A stretch of DNA of 8,514 nt from Maritimibacter sp. Its GTDB lineage: Bacteria; Pseudomonadota; Alphaproteobacteria; Rhodobacterales; Rhodobacteraceae. The DNA lies in NCBI GenBank assembly GCA_020441225.1, contig JAGRMP010000365.1, forward strand, positions 1 to 8,514, given 5' to 3'. The translations under genes and the position numbers were made by a program. The notes under the pieces are model-generated. The model saw only the letters and a list, made by a program, of their open reading frames with translations, did no database searches and had not been told where the DNA came from. Of this stretch, positions 1 through 7,874 are shown in pieces. Position 1 is the first letter of the stretch, and every line of letters begins with the position of its first letter.

Positions 1-86
1 GGTTTGAACAGGAACCGGGCGAGGAGCCACACGAGCACCAGGACGTTGACGGTCTGCAGACCCAGGGTCCACCAGTCGAGGGTCAT
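1..86 (-). CDS. atpF: N-type ATPase subunit b, AtpF (5' part only, runs off window)
   Basis: Only the first 28 codons are visible, read from an ATG at 86 down to base 1. The peptide starts MTLDWWTLGLQTVNVLVLVW and continues LLARFLFKP. This is the single N-terminal membrane helix followed by the F-[LY]-[FKR]-[KR]-P boundary typical of b subunits of rotary ATPases. Subunit b is the peripheral stalk that holds the catalytic head against subunit a in the membrane. The start lies 10 nt after the atpE stop codon; a weak AAGG lies upstream, overlapping the atpE stop region. The place after atpE matches the N-ATPase order, in which atpA and atpG should follow to the left, outside the window. N-ATPase operons lack a delta gene, and b is often longer at its C-terminus to compensate; that cannot be checked here. 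Confidence 0.85.
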   Translation of the reverse strand, partial: MTLDWWTLGLQTVNVLVLVWLLARFLFK

Positions 87-96
87 CGGTTGCGCC

Positions 97-345
97 TTAC
101 ACGAAGGGGTTGGCGAAGAGCACGAGGAGCGCGATCACCAGCGTGTAGATCGCCATGGTTTCGATCATCGCCAGGCCGACGAAGAGCGTGCGGCTGAGCG
201 TGCCCGCGGCTTCGGGCTGGCGGGCGATGGCGTCCATCGCGGCGGCGACGGCGCGGCCTTCGCCGAGCGCCGGGCCGATGGCGCCGAAGCCCACCGCGAG
301 GGCGGCGGCCAGGATCGAGACGAGCGGGATGAGGTTTTCGGTCAT
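97..345 (-). CDS. atpE: N-type ATPase subunit c, AtpE (rotor ring proteolipid)
   Basis: This 82-residue protein is a helical hairpin: helix 1 at about residues 6-38, the polar loop ARQPEA at 41-46, and helix 2 at about 53-79. It forms the ion-carrying rotor ring. The ion-site carboxylate is E62 in AMIETMAIY, and a second glutamate, E29, sits in GPALGEGR of helix 1. Aligned by eye to the sodium-binding c subunit of Ilyobacter tartaricus (ligands Q32, V63, E65, S66, Y70), the equivalents are E29, M60, E62, T63 and Y67. A Glu-plus-Thr/Tyr site of this kind is typical of N-ATPases. Na+ coupling was predicted for the family from sequence, but at least one member (Burkholderia pseudomallei) was reported as proton-coupled, so ion choice is open. 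The ATG overlaps the atpB stop (ATGA). AGGAGG lies 10 nt upstream inside a small hairpin. Confidence 0.95.
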   Translation of the reverse strand: MTENLIPLVSILAAALAVGFGAIGPALGEGRAVAAAMDAIARQPEAAGTLSRTLFVGLAMIETMAIYTLVIALLVLFANPFV

Positions 346-1046
346 GAGGATATGTCCTCCTTTTGCGGGGGGGATTGCTGGGTCGCTTCCATCTCCCCGG
401 CGGCCGCGCCGATGAAGACGGTGGCGAGCACCGCGAAGATGTAGGCCTGGACCGCGCCGGTCAGCAGATCGAGCGCCATCAGCGGGATCGGCACGAACAG
501 CCCGGCGAGGCTGAGGACGATGCCGACGACGAAGACGCCGCTCATCACGTTGCCGAACAGCCGCACGATCAGTGAAAAGGTCCGGGTGATCTGTTCGACG
601 ATGTTGAGCGGGATCATCACCCAACTCGGTTCGGCGAAGGTGGCGAGATAGCCTTTCAGCCCGCGTCCGGCGATGCCATAGACGACGGTCGCCGCAAAGA
701 CGACGAGCGCCAGCGCCGCGTCGGTTTCCAGATGCGCGGTGGGCGGTTCGAGCCCGGGGATCAGCGACGTCCAGTTCGCGATCAGCACGAACAGAAAGAT
801 CGTGCCGATGAGCGCGCGGAACGGTGCCGGATCGCGCATCATCGTGTCGCGGATCTGGCTGTCCATGGTGGTGACGAACAGCTCGAGCACGGTCTGGGTC
901 CTGGTCGGCCTGAGCGCGAGGCGCCGGGTGGCGATGGCCGAGAGGACGCCGAGCGCAAGGACGATGCCCCAGGTGACGACAACCGGCGCCGTGATCGGGA
1001 CCGGGCCGATGTGGAACAGGGGGGCGAGGCTCAGCGGGCTGTCCAT
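342..1046 (-). CDS. atpB: N-type ATPase subunit a, AtpB (ion channel stator)
   Basis: This 234-residue integral membrane protein is the a subunit, which forms the two half-channels against the c ring. The essential stator arginine is R162 in the motif SLIVRLFGN (residues 158-166). The last helix carries the conserved Gln-Ala-Tyr-Ile-Phe pattern (Q200, 200-204). Other family marks are the VLELFVTTMD stretch (53-62) and NWTSLIPG (91-98). Hydrophobic segments lie roughly at 20-38, 78-97, 110-127, 142-160, 163-190 and 196-215. The ATG at 1046 is preceded by an excellent ribosome binding site (AAGGAGG, 4 nt spacer) that lies inside the end of atpR, so the two genes overlap by 16 nt. The stop overlaps the atpE start (ATGA). 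Its length is at the short end for a subunits, as is usual for N-ATPases. Confidence 0.95.
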   Translation of the reverse strand: MDSPLSLAPLFHIGPVPITAPVVVTWGIVLALGVLSAIATRRLALRPTRTQTVLELFVTTMDSQIRDTMMRDPAPFRALIGTIFLFVLIANWTSLIPGLEPPTAHLETDAALALVVFAATVVYGIAGRGLKGYLATFAEPSWVMIPLNIVEQITRTFSLIVRLFGNVMSGVFVVGIVLSLAGLFVPIPLMALDLLTGAVQAYIFAVLATVFIGAAAGEMEATQQSPPQKEDISS

Positions 1047-1318
1047 GTCGCCTCCTTGCGGGCACCGTGGAGGACGATCTCGCGCGCCACGATCACGCCC
1101 ATCGCTCCGGCAACGAGCGCGACGGCGCCGATGAGGGCAAGGCCGAAGAGGCCGGCCCCGAGTGCCGCGAGACGCCCGAAGTGCAGCGCGAGGGCGCGGC
1201 GCGGCGCACGGCCCGAAAGCCAGAGCGCCGTGACCCGCCGCAACGACAAGAAATGCACGAGGCCGACCGCGAGACCGAAGGCGAAACCGAGCGCGATATC
1301 CAGGACGGGGAGGATCAT
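1031..1318 (-). CDS. atpR: N-type ATPase accessory membrane protein AtpR
   Basis: This 95-residue protein has about three hydrophobic segments (about 3-24, 50-70 and 66-85, the last two partly continuous). The pattern fits AtpR, a subunit found only in N-ATPases. It has glycine-rich GFAFGLAVGLVHFLSLRR (11-28), then a basic loop, then HFGRLAALGAG (46-56) and a C-terminal AREIV (78-82). AtpR has been suggested to help assemble or interact with the c ring through conserved arginines in or near its helices; R27, R28 and R49 are candidates here. That role is inference. I chose the ATG at 1318 because it overlaps the atpQ stop (ATGA), like most junctions in this operon. An ATG 15 nt further upstream (1333) is possible but would overlap atpQ more. 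The identity rests mostly on its position between atpQ and atpB plus topology. Confidence 0.85.
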   Translation of the reverse strand: MILPVLDIALGFAFGLAVGLVHFLSLRRVTALWLSGRAPRRALALHFGRLAALGAGLFGLALIGAVALVAGAMGVIVAREIVLHGARKEATWTAR

Positions 1319-1599
1319 TGCCGGTGCATCCATTTCCAGGCGGCGTGAAAGCCGATGACCGCGCCGAGCAGAATCGCCGGGGCGGTGAAGAAAATGCCGG
1401 TGTCGAACTGCCGGTCGGCGAGGCGGCCGAGCACGACGCCGAGCAGCATCGGGGTGACGATGGCCCAGCCGAGAATGCCGATCTGGCCGAGGCGGCTACC
1501 GAGCGAGGGTTCGGGCGTCTCGCGGCGCATCCGCTCGCGCTCTTCCGAGCGGCGGGCGGCTTCGGCGAGGCGGTCGGTCTCGTGCCTGTCGCGGGTCAT
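1315..1599 (-). CDS. atpQ: N-type ATPase accessory membrane protein AtpQ (AtpI-like)
   Basis: This 94-residue protein has a charged, Arg/Glu-rich N-terminal third (residues 1-34). Two membrane helices follow, at about 38-58 ([20 protein letters not shown]) and 69-88 ([20 protein letters not shown]). The charged tail, first helix and G-x-x-x-G-rich second helix are those of the AtpI family, which in ordinary F-ATPases helps assemble the c ring. In N-ATPase operons the AtpI-like gene directly after atpC is called atpQ. The start ATG at 1599 overlaps the atpC stop (ATGA) and has a strong GGAGGAGG 6 nt upstream. Such genes are often annotated simply as ATP synthase subunit I or an AtpZ/AtpI protein. 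Confidence 0.88.
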   Translation of the reverse strand: MTRDRHETDRLAEAARRSEERERMRRETPEPSLGSRLGQIGILGWAIVTPMLLGVVLGRLADRQFDTGIFFTAPAILLGAVIGFHAAWKWMHRQ

Positions 1600-2059
1600 G
1601 CGGCACCTCCTCCCGGCCCGGTGGAGATGTGCGGCGGAGGATCGAAGCCACCCGGCGCCCCGGGCCGCAGGTAGCGCATGAGCTGGCGCACGGCGCCCGC
1701 GTGCAGCCGCATCTGCTCGACCCGCGCGCGCCGGTCGGCGTCGGCCTCTTCGGCGCGCAGCTTGCCGAGTTCCGCCTGCAGCGCGGCGAGGTCGTCGCCG
1801 AGGATCGCTTCGCGGCAGGCGACGTTGACCGCTGTGCCGTCCGTGACCGTGAGCAACCCGGCGCGCAGGGCGCAGAAATGCTCGGTGCCCCCGCCGTCGC
1901 GCCAGCGCAGCACCGAGGCGGGCAGGGCTGTGAGAAAGTCGTCGTGGCCCGGCAGGATGCCGAAGCCGCCGCTCTCGTCCTCGGCACGCACCGCGCGCAC
2001 GGCAGGTGCGTCCACCAGCACCGCCATCGGTGTCGTCACGGTGAGATGCAGCGACCGTG

Positions 2060-2063
<4 letters not shown>
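1596..2063 (-). CDS. atpC: N-type ATPase subunit epsilon, AtpC
   Basis: This 155-residue protein is the epsilon subunit of the central stalk, which links rotation of the c ring to the catalytic head and can brake ATP hydrolysis. The N-terminal beta-sandwich is recognisable from [10 protein letters not shown] (7-16), the conserved [19 protein letters not shown] (32-50, the family's G-x-F-G-I-L-P-x-H motif), and a later Val/Thr strand ([13 protein letters not shown], 70-82). A helical C-terminal part (about 90-130, rich in Ala, Glu and Arg) is followed by a Pro/Gly-rich tail (133-155) of no known role. The ATG at 2063 overlaps the atpD stop (ATGA), with AGGA 6 nt upstream inside atpD. The frame is intact, unlike its neighbour atpD. 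Because coupling is through the atpD stop, the atpD frameshifts could lower its translation. Confidence 0.93.
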
Positions 2064-3581
<1,518 letters not shown>

Positions 3582-3584
<3 letters not shown>

Positions 3585-3600
3585 ATACCCGTGTGCGGGT
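3582..3600 (-). terminator. Weak intrinsic-terminator-like hairpin after sitD
   Basis: Read on the minus strand, 26 nt after the sitD stop, a 5-bp GC-rich stem (ACCCG, loop CACA, CGGGT; 3600-3587) is followed by ATTTT. Position and order fit a factor-independent terminator of the sit operon, but the stem is short and the T run is only four bases. Some read-through into the ATPase operon, which lies on the same strand, is possible. Confidence 0.35.
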
Positions 3601-3625
3601 GGCGGATCGGCGGCATTTGGCGCGC

Positions 3626-4477
3626 TCACACCGGCCCGGCCGGGGCCTGTCCCCGTGCGGCTCGCAGCATGCGCCATTCGTGCAGGGCGAGGGCGGCGAG
3701 GAACATCGCCGTCAGCACCAGAACGATGGTCGGCGCGGGGGCGCTGTCGAGCCAGAAGCTCGCGTAGATCCCGCCCATCCCCGCAAGTTCCGCCGCCGCC
3801 ACCGCCACCGCGAGCATGCTCGCAAAGCGGCGGGTGAGCAGGAAGGCGATGGCGCCCGGCGCGATCAGGAAGGCGATGGCAAGGATGATGCCGACCGACG
3901 ACAGCATCGCGACGATGGTGGCCGAGAGCAGCGTGAGCAGCCCGTAATGCAGGAGCGTCGTGCGCAGCCCGATCATCCGCGCCTGCACCGGGTCGAAGGC
4001 GTGCGCCAGGAAATCGCGCCAGAACAGCGCGAGCACCAGCGCGACGCCCCCGGCGATGAGGCCGGAGGTCCAGAGATCGGCCAGGCCCACCCCCAGCATG
4101 TTGCCGAACAGGATATGGTCGAGATGGGTGTCGGTCTCGATCTGGGTGTAGAGCACGATGCCGAGGCCGAACATGCCGGAAAAGACCACGCCCAGCACGG
4201 TGTCCTGTTTCACCCGGGAGTGCTCCTGGATGAACCCGGCCCCCAGCGCCATCACCATGCCGGCGGCAAAGGCGCCGAGGATCAGCGGAATGCCGGCGAC
4301 ATAGGCCAGCACCACGCCCGGCAGCACCGCGTGCGAGGTGGCGTCGCCCATGAGCGACCAGCCCTTGAGCACGAGAAAGGCCGAGAGCATCGCCGCGGCG
4401 GGGGCGATGAGCGCCGTGACCAGGAAGGCGTTCTGCATGAACGGAAACTGGAACGGCATCAGGAGCGTTTCCATCAT
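3626..4477 (-). CDS. sitD: Manganese/iron ABC transporter permease SitD (ABC-3 family)
   Basis: This 283-residue, strongly hydrophobic protein is the second membrane subunit of the metal importer. It has about eight to nine helices (for example about 15-37, 52-69, 93-112, 136-153, 176-194, 196-214 and 248-266). It shows the ABC-3 family hallmarks: LKGWSLMGDATSHAVLPGV (37-55), KQDTVLGVVFSGMFGLGI (90-107), and the cytoplasmic coupling-helix region with ARMIGLRTT (166-174). It is a clear paralogue of SitC next door; both share the LKGWSL-GDA-SH-PGV block. Start: two ATGs stand side by side at 4477 and 4474. I chose 4477 because it forms the ATGA overlap with the sitC stop, with AAGGA 6 nt upstream. 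The stop lies 125 nt before the atpD start. The cognate metal is inferred from SitA and Mur. Confidence 0.93.
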   Translation of the reverse strand: MMETLLMPFQFPFMQNAFLVTALIAPAAAMLSAFLVLKGWSLMGDATSHAVLPGVVLAYVAGIPLILGAFAAGMVMALGAGFIQEHSRVKQDTVLGVVFSGMFGLGIVLYTQIETDTHLDHILFGNMLGVGLADLWTSGLIAGGVALVLALFWRDFLAHAFDPVQARMIGLRTTLLHYGLLTLLSATIVAMLSSVGIILAIAFLIAPGAIAFLLTRRFASMLAVAVAAAELAGMGGIYASFWLDSAPAPTIVLVLTAMFLAALALHEWRMLRAARGQAPAGPV

Positions 4478-5331
4478 GCCGGTTCCTTCAGCGCGGCCTT
4501 CGCCCGGCGGCGCGCGGCGAGCGTGCCGTGGGTGGGGGCAAAGACGAAGGCGGCAAGGAACAGCGCCGTCTGCAGCACCACGATCACCCCGCCGGTGGCC
4601 CCGTCGAGGAAGTAGCTCAGATACGCGCCAAAGGCCGAGGTCACCGTGCCGATGGCGACCGAGAGCGCGATGAGTCGTGGGAAGCGGTCGGTAAGCAGGT
4701 ACGCGGTGGCCCCCGGCGTGACCACGAGGGCGATCACCAGGAACGCGCCGACCGTCTGCATGGCCGCCACCGTCGAGGCGGCGAGGAGGGTGAAGAACAC
4801 CACCCTCAACGCGGTCGCGTTGAGCCCGATGGAGCGGGCATGCGCCTCGTCGAAGAACACCGCGAGCAGGTCGCGCCACTTCGCCAGCAGCACCACGAGC
4901 GACACGCCGCCGATGAGCGCGAGTTGCAGCGTATCTTCGGGCGTGATCGCCAGCACGTTGCCCATGATGATGGTCTGGATCGAGATCGCCATCGGGTTCA
5001 ATGAGACCATGAACAGGCCGAGCCCGAAGAAAGCGGTGAAGATGAGCCCGATGACGGCGTCTTCCTTGAGCCCCGAGCGCGATTGCAGGAACAGCATGGC
5101 CAGCGCCGCGAGCCCGCCCGAGAGGAAGGCGCCGAAAGCGAAGGGCAGGCCCAGCATGTAGGCTCCGGCCACGCCGGGTACGATGGAATGCGAAAGCGCG
5201 TCGCCGATCAGCGACCAGCCCTTCAGCATCAGGTAGGCCGAGAGAAAGGCGCAGACCGCGCCGACCAGGCCCGAGACCCAGATCGCGTTGGTCATGTAGC
5301 CGTAGGAGAAGGGTTCGAGCAGCAGGCTCAT
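4474..5331 (-). CDS. sitC: Manganese/iron ABC transporter permease SitC (ABC-3 family)
   Basis: This 285-residue inner-membrane permease with about eight to nine helices pairs with SitD to form the metal channel. Family signatures seen are LKGWSLIGDALSHSIVPGV (36-54), KEDAVIGLIFTAFFGLGLFM (89-108) and ARSIGLNATALR (165-176, part of the coupling region). Later helices include VGAFLVIALVVTPGATAYLL (about 194-213). A basic C-terminal tail (RRRAKAALKEPA) ends in the cytoplasm. The start ATG at 5331 overlaps the sitB stop (ATGA), with GAAGGGCGAGG upstream; the stop overlaps the sitD start. Related permeases serve zinc (ZnuB) or manganese (MntC, SitC). The sequence alone does not separate these, but the binding protein's Glu ligand and the adjacent mur gene favour manganese. 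Confidence 0.93.
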   Translation of the reverse strand: MSLLLEPFSYGYMTNAIWVSGLVGAVCAFLSAYLMLKGWSLIGDALSHSIVPGVAGAYMLGLPFAFGAFLSGGLAALAMLFLQSRSGLKEDAVIGLIFTAFFGLGLFMVSLNPMAISIQTIIMGNVLAITPEDTLQLALIGGVSLVVLLAKWRDLLAVFFDEAHARSIGLNATALRVVFFTLLAASTVAAMQTVGAFLVIALVVTPGATAYLLTDRFPRLIALSVAIGTVTSAFGAYLSYFLDGATGGVIVVLQTALFLAAFVFAPTHGTLAARRRAKAALKEPA

Positions 5332-6215
5332 TTGGCCTCGCCCTTCGGCTTGTGCCCGCTGCCCTTCCCACTTCCTTTGGCGGTCCTGGTGCGCCGGTCG
5401 TAGACCACCAGCGGGCGTTCGTCGTCGGTATAGACCTCGAGCCGGCGCGGGTCGTCGTCGTCATGCAGCCGCTCGCCTTCGAGGAGGAAATGCCGCAGCA
5501 CGCCGCCGAACGCGTCGCGCAGCTTTTCGGGGGTAAACACCTCTTCGGTCGGCCCATGGGCCAGCACCGTGCCCTTGACCAGCACCACCCGGTCGCAGAA
5601 CTCCGGCACCGAGCCGAGGTTGTGGGTGGCGACCAGCATCACCCGTCCCTCGGCGCGCAGATCGCGCAGGAGCGCGATGATCTGCTCCTCGGTCTTCACG
5701 TCGACGCCCGTAAAGGGTTCGTCGAGCAGGATCACATGGGCATCCTGCGCGAGGGCGCGGGCGAGGAAGACGCGCTTTTTCTGCCCACCGGACAGTTCGC
5801 CGATCTGGCGGTGGCGATATTCGGTCATGTTCACCCGGGCGAGCGCCCTGTCGACGGCGGCGCGGTCGGCGGGGCGGGGACGGCGCAGAAAGCCCATGTG
5901 GCCGTAGCGGCCCATCATCACCACGTCCTCGACCAGTACCGGGAAGCTCCAGTCCACCTCTTCGGCCTGGGGCACATAGGCGACGGCCTGCGCCTTTTTC
6001 GCCTCGGCGACCGGTTTGCCGAGGATCTCGACATTGCCGCGCGCGACGGGGACGAAACCCATCAGCGCCTTGAACAGGGTCGATTTCCCCGCGCCGTTCA
6101 CGCCCACCAGCGCGGTGATCGTGCCAGTGGGGATGGCGAAGCTCGCGTCCGCGAGCGCGGTGAAACCGTTGCGGTAGGTGACGGTGAGCCCGTCCGCGCG
6201 GATGCCGTCGGTCAT
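5328..6215 (-). CDS. sitB: Manganese/iron ABC transporter ATP-binding protein SitB
   Basis: This 295-residue ABC ATPase powers metal import through SitC/SitD from the cytoplasmic face. All motifs are intact: Walker A GVNGAGKST (38-46), Q-loop at Q83 (YVPQ), signature LSGGQKKR (141-148), Walker B VILLDEP (161-167) with catalytic E166, D-loop and switch H198 (ATHN). The sequence DWSFPVLVEDVVMMGRYGH (88-106) after the Q-loop is typical of the metal-importing MntA/SitB/ZnuC group. The core domain ends near residue 245. It is followed by an unusual tail: HDDDDPRRLEVY (251-262), a strand-like segment DERPLVVYD (265-273) and a Lys/Gly-rich end (280-295). The start at 6215 is fixed by the ATGA overlap with the sitA stop. 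The stop overlaps the sitC start. Confidence 0.95.
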   Translation of the reverse strand: MTDGIRADGLTVTYRNGFTALADASFAIPTGTITALVGVNGAGKSTLFKALMGFVPVARGNVEILGKPVAEAKKAQAVAYVPQAEEVDWSFPVLVEDVVMMGRYGHMGFLRRPRPADRAAVDRALARVNMTEYRHRQIGELSGGQKKRVFLARALAQDAHVILLDEPFTGVDVKTEEQIIALLRDLRAEGRVMLVATHNLGSVPEFCDRVVLVKGTVLAHGPTEEVFTPEKLRDAFGGVLRHFLLEGERLHDDDDPRRLEVYTDDERPLVVYDRRTRTAKGSGKGSGHKPKGEAK

Positions 6216-7114
6216 TCGGCGAGCCCGTCCACGATGGTCTGAGCGGTGACGCGCAGAAGGTCGAGATAGCTCGGCACCGGCCCGTCCGGCTCGCTGAGCG
6301 AGTCGACATAGAGCACACCGCCATATTCCGCCCCGGTCTCGCGGGCGATCTGTTTCGCGGGCTTGTCCGAGACGGTGCTTTCGGAAAACACCACCGGGAT
6401 GTCGTGCGCGCGCACCGCGTCGATCACCGCGCGGACCTGCTGGGGCGTGCCTTGCGCATCGGCGTTGATCGGCCAGAGATAGAGTTCGGTGAGCCGGAAA
6501 TCGCGGGCGAGATAGGAAAACGCGCCTTCCGAAGTGACCAGCCAGCGGCGGTCTTCGGGGAGCGCGAGCGCCGCGTCGCGGAGCGGGCCGATGGTGTCCG
6601 CGATCTCCTGTTTGTAGCGCGCGGCGTTTTCGGCATAGGTGGCGGCATTGTCCGGGTCCACGGCGCTCATCGCTTTGGCGATATTGTCGACGTAGATCAG
6701 CGCCGAGGAAAGCGCCATCCAGCCATGCGGGTTGGGCTTGCCGGCGTACTCCCCGCCCGAAATCGCCATCGGCTCGACCCCGTCGGACACCACCGCCGCG
6801 GGCACGCCCTGCAGATTGGCGAAGAACTGTTCGAACCAGCGTTCGAGGCCCAGCCCGTTCCACAGGATCAGATCGGCATCCTGCGCCTTGATCAGGTCGC
6901 GCGGCGTGGGCTGGTAGCCATGGATCTCGGCCCCGGGCTTGGTGACCGACACCACCTCGGCCGCGTCGCCCGCCACATTGGCCGCCATGTCGGCGATCAC
7001 GGTGAAGGTGGTCACCACCTTGATCCGGTCCTCCGCCAGCGCCGGAAGGGCAAGGGCGGCCAGGGCGAGAGCCAGGGCGAGGGCCAGCGAATTGGACGGG
7101 CGGCGAGTGAACAT
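6212..7114 (-). CDS. sitA: Manganese/iron ABC transporter periplasmic binding protein SitA
   Basis: This 300-residue binding protein of cluster A-I captures the metal in the periplasm and hands it to SitC/D. It has a Sec signal peptide: MFTRR, a long Leu/Ala core (10-24), and probable cleavage after ALA at 27. There is no lipobox Cys. The four metal ligands of Mn/Fe members are visible: H65 (HGYQPTPRD, 65-73), H130 (PNPHGWM, 127-133), E196 (LVTSEGAFSYLA) and D271 (LYVDSLS). The acid at the third position and the absence of a His-rich loop argue for Mn/Fe rather than a ZnuA zinc protein. I chose ATG 7114 because AGGAG lies 6 nt upstream and the signal peptide begins there; an in-frame ATG at 7147 would add 11 residues and overlap the likely -10. 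It is the first gene of the operon, divergent from mur. Confidence 0.95.
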   Translation of the reverse strand: MFTRRPSNSLALALALALAALALPALAEDRIKVVTTFTVIADMAANVAGDAAEVVSVTKPGAEIHGYQPTPRDLIKAQDADLILWNGLGLERWFEQFFANLQGVPAAVVSDGVEPMAISGGEYAGKPNPHGWMALSSALIYVDNIAKAMSAVDPDNAATYAENAARYKQEIADTIGPLRDAALALPEDRRWLVTSEGAFSYLARDFRLTELYLWPINADAQGTPQQVRAVIDAVRAHDIPVVFSESTVSDKPAKQIARETGAEYGGVLYVDSLSEPDGPVPSYLDLLRVTAQTIVDGLAE

Positions 7115-7144
7115 GGAAAGCTCCTGTGTGCGCATCTTCGAATG

Positions 7145-7171
7145 CATCTAGGAACGATTTGCAACTGTCAA
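7145..7171 (-). promoter_or_regulatory. sitA promoter: -35 TTGACA, -10 TAGATG
   Basis: On the minus strand a perfect TTGACA (7171-7166) is followed after 15 nt by TAGATG (7150-7145). This is a passable sigma-70 promoter with a short spacer. Transcription would begin near 7138, giving a short leader that contains the AGGAG of sitA. The -35 hexamer lies in the centre of the inverted repeat at 7158-7184, so a repressor bound there would block RNA polymerase. No manganese riboswitch fits in the short leader. Confidence 0.55.
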
Positions 7172-7184
7172 GTGCAGATGCAAA
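7158..7184. promoter_or_regulatory. Candidate Mur operator: inverted repeat TTTGCAACTG-N7-CAGATGCAAA
   Basis: Two 10-base arms (7158-7167 and 7175-7184) are reverse complements at 9 of 10 positions, with a 7-nt spacer. TGCA tetramers occur five times between 7143 and 7193. Mur sites in alphaproteobacteria are AT-containing palindromes with TGCA-type half sites upstream of sitA and mur, so this is the obvious operator. It covers the sitA -35 hexamer and lies 54 nt before the mur start, where it could also serve autoregulation. The match to a Mur consensus is from memory and is inference. Confidence 0.6.
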
Positions 7185-7237
7185 CCATGTGCAGGAAGGT
7201 CTTGCGCCCTCCGCCGAACCCGTGCGAAATGCGGGGC

Positions 7238-7696
7238 ATGAGCGAAACCGACGGAACCAGGACCGAGAAACGTGCCAAGCGGCTCACCGGGGCGCTCCGG
7301 GATGCGGGGGTGCGGATCACCCGCCAGCGCGCGGCCCTGCTCGATGCGCTCGCCGTGGCCGACGACCACCCCGACGCTGTCGAGCTGCAGCGGCGCGCCG
7401 AACGCGACGTGCCGGGGATCTCGCTGTCGACGGTCTACCGCACGCTCACCTCGCTCGAAGAGCAAGGCGTGATCCTGCGTCACCAGTTCGAGGGCACGCC
7501 CGCCCGGTTCGAACATGCCGAGGCCGCGCATCACGACCACATGATCGACGTCGAGACCGGCCAGGTGATGGAATTCCGCTCCGACCGGATCGAACGGCTG
7601 CAGGCCGAGATCGCCGCCGAGCTCGGTTACGAGATCGTCCGCCACCGCATGGAGCTCTACGTCCGGCCCCGGCGTCGGGACGGCGAGGCGGGCTGA
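7238..7696 (+). CDS. mur: Fur-family manganese-responsive transcriptional regulator Mur
   Basis: This 152-residue Fur-family repressor has a winged-helix DNA-binding domain at about 14-82, with recognition helix SLSTVYRTLTSLEEQGVI (62-79). A dimerisation domain with metal-site residues follows: H44, E92 and the HHDHMID block (98-104). After HHDHMID comes VETG where classical Fur/Zur have CxxCG, so the structural zinc cysteines are missing. This, together with the ending VMEFRSDRIERLQ (110-122) and RHRMELYVRP (135-144), matches rhizobial and roseobacter Mur rather than Zur or the His-rich, heme-binding Irr. With manganese bound it would repress the divergent sitABCD. An in-frame ATG at 7229 would add three residues; neither start has a strong ribosome site (GCGGGG lies just before 7238). 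The basic C-terminal RRRDGEAG tail is slightly longer than usual. Confidence 0.9.
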   Translation: MSETDGTRTEKRAKRLTGALRDAGVRITRQRAALLDALAVADDHPDAVELQRRAERDVPGISLSTVYRTLTSLEEQGVILRHQFEGTPARFEHAEAAHHDHMIDVETGQVMEFRSDRIERLQAEIAAELGYEIVRHRMELYVRPRRRDGEAG

Positions 7697-7739
7697 ACCG
7701 CGCCGCCCGGCGTATCTCTGCCGAGACCGGGGGCGAAAA

Positions 7740-7757
7740 TGGGCGGCGAAACGCCCA
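7740..7757. other. Hairpin downstream of mur (possible weak terminator)
   Basis: A perfect 6-bp stem TGGGCG/CGCCCA with a GCGAAA loop lies 44 nt after the mur stop. There is no T run after it on the plus strand. On the minus strand it is followed by ATTTTC, but no minus-strand gene ends here. It may be a weak terminator for mur or simply GC-rich chance. Confidence 0.3.
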
Positions 7758-7830
7758 AGATTGCCGCACTCCTGCCCCTTTCTTTTGCGAATCCCCCGTC
7801 AGGCTAGGTTGGCCGCCGTCCGAGGGCACC

Positions 7831-7856
7831 GACCGAAGACGACACAGACCGAAGAC
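7831..7856 (+). repeat. Perfect 10-bp direct repeat GACCGAAGAC in the leader of the CAP-domain gene
   Basis: GACCGAAGAC occurs at 7831-7840 and again at 7847-7856, separated by GACACA (16-bp period). It lies 19 nt before the predicted start codon, in the non-coding stretch 7697-7874. That stretch otherwise holds only the hairpin at 7740 and a pyrimidine-rich tract near 7770-7785. A 16-bp period could suit a tandem-binding regulator, or the repeat could be a small duplication in the leader. Confidence 0.5.
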
Positions 7857-7874
7857 ACTGGGGAGATGTCTGCC

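Noticed and set aside
732..1358. Long plus-strand open frames through the atp and sit operons (for example 732-1358, 2584-3537, 3593-4615, 5352-6242)
   Set aside because: They are antisense to clearly recognised genes, rich in Arg/Gly/Ala/His as expected for shadow frames in GC-rich DNA, and match no family.
6212..7114. ZnuA-type zinc binding protein
   Set aside because: There is no His/Asp-rich loop, and the third ligand is Glu (E196) rather than His, which points to Mn/Fe.
7112..7147. Upstream start for sitA at 7147
   Set aside because: It would put 11 charged residues before the signal peptide and overlap the probable -10 region; ATG 7114 has AGGAG at the right distance.
7115..7237. A manganese riboswitch (yybP-ykoY type) in the sitA leader
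   Set aside because: The leader from the predicted start of transcription to the ATG is only about 25 nt, too short, and no conserved riboswitch loops are seen.
7238..7696. Irr or Zur identity for the Fur-family gene
   Set aside because: It lacks the heme-regulatory motif and triple His of Irr, and lacks the CxxC of Zur/Fur; the HHDHMID followed by VETG and the sit context fit Mur.
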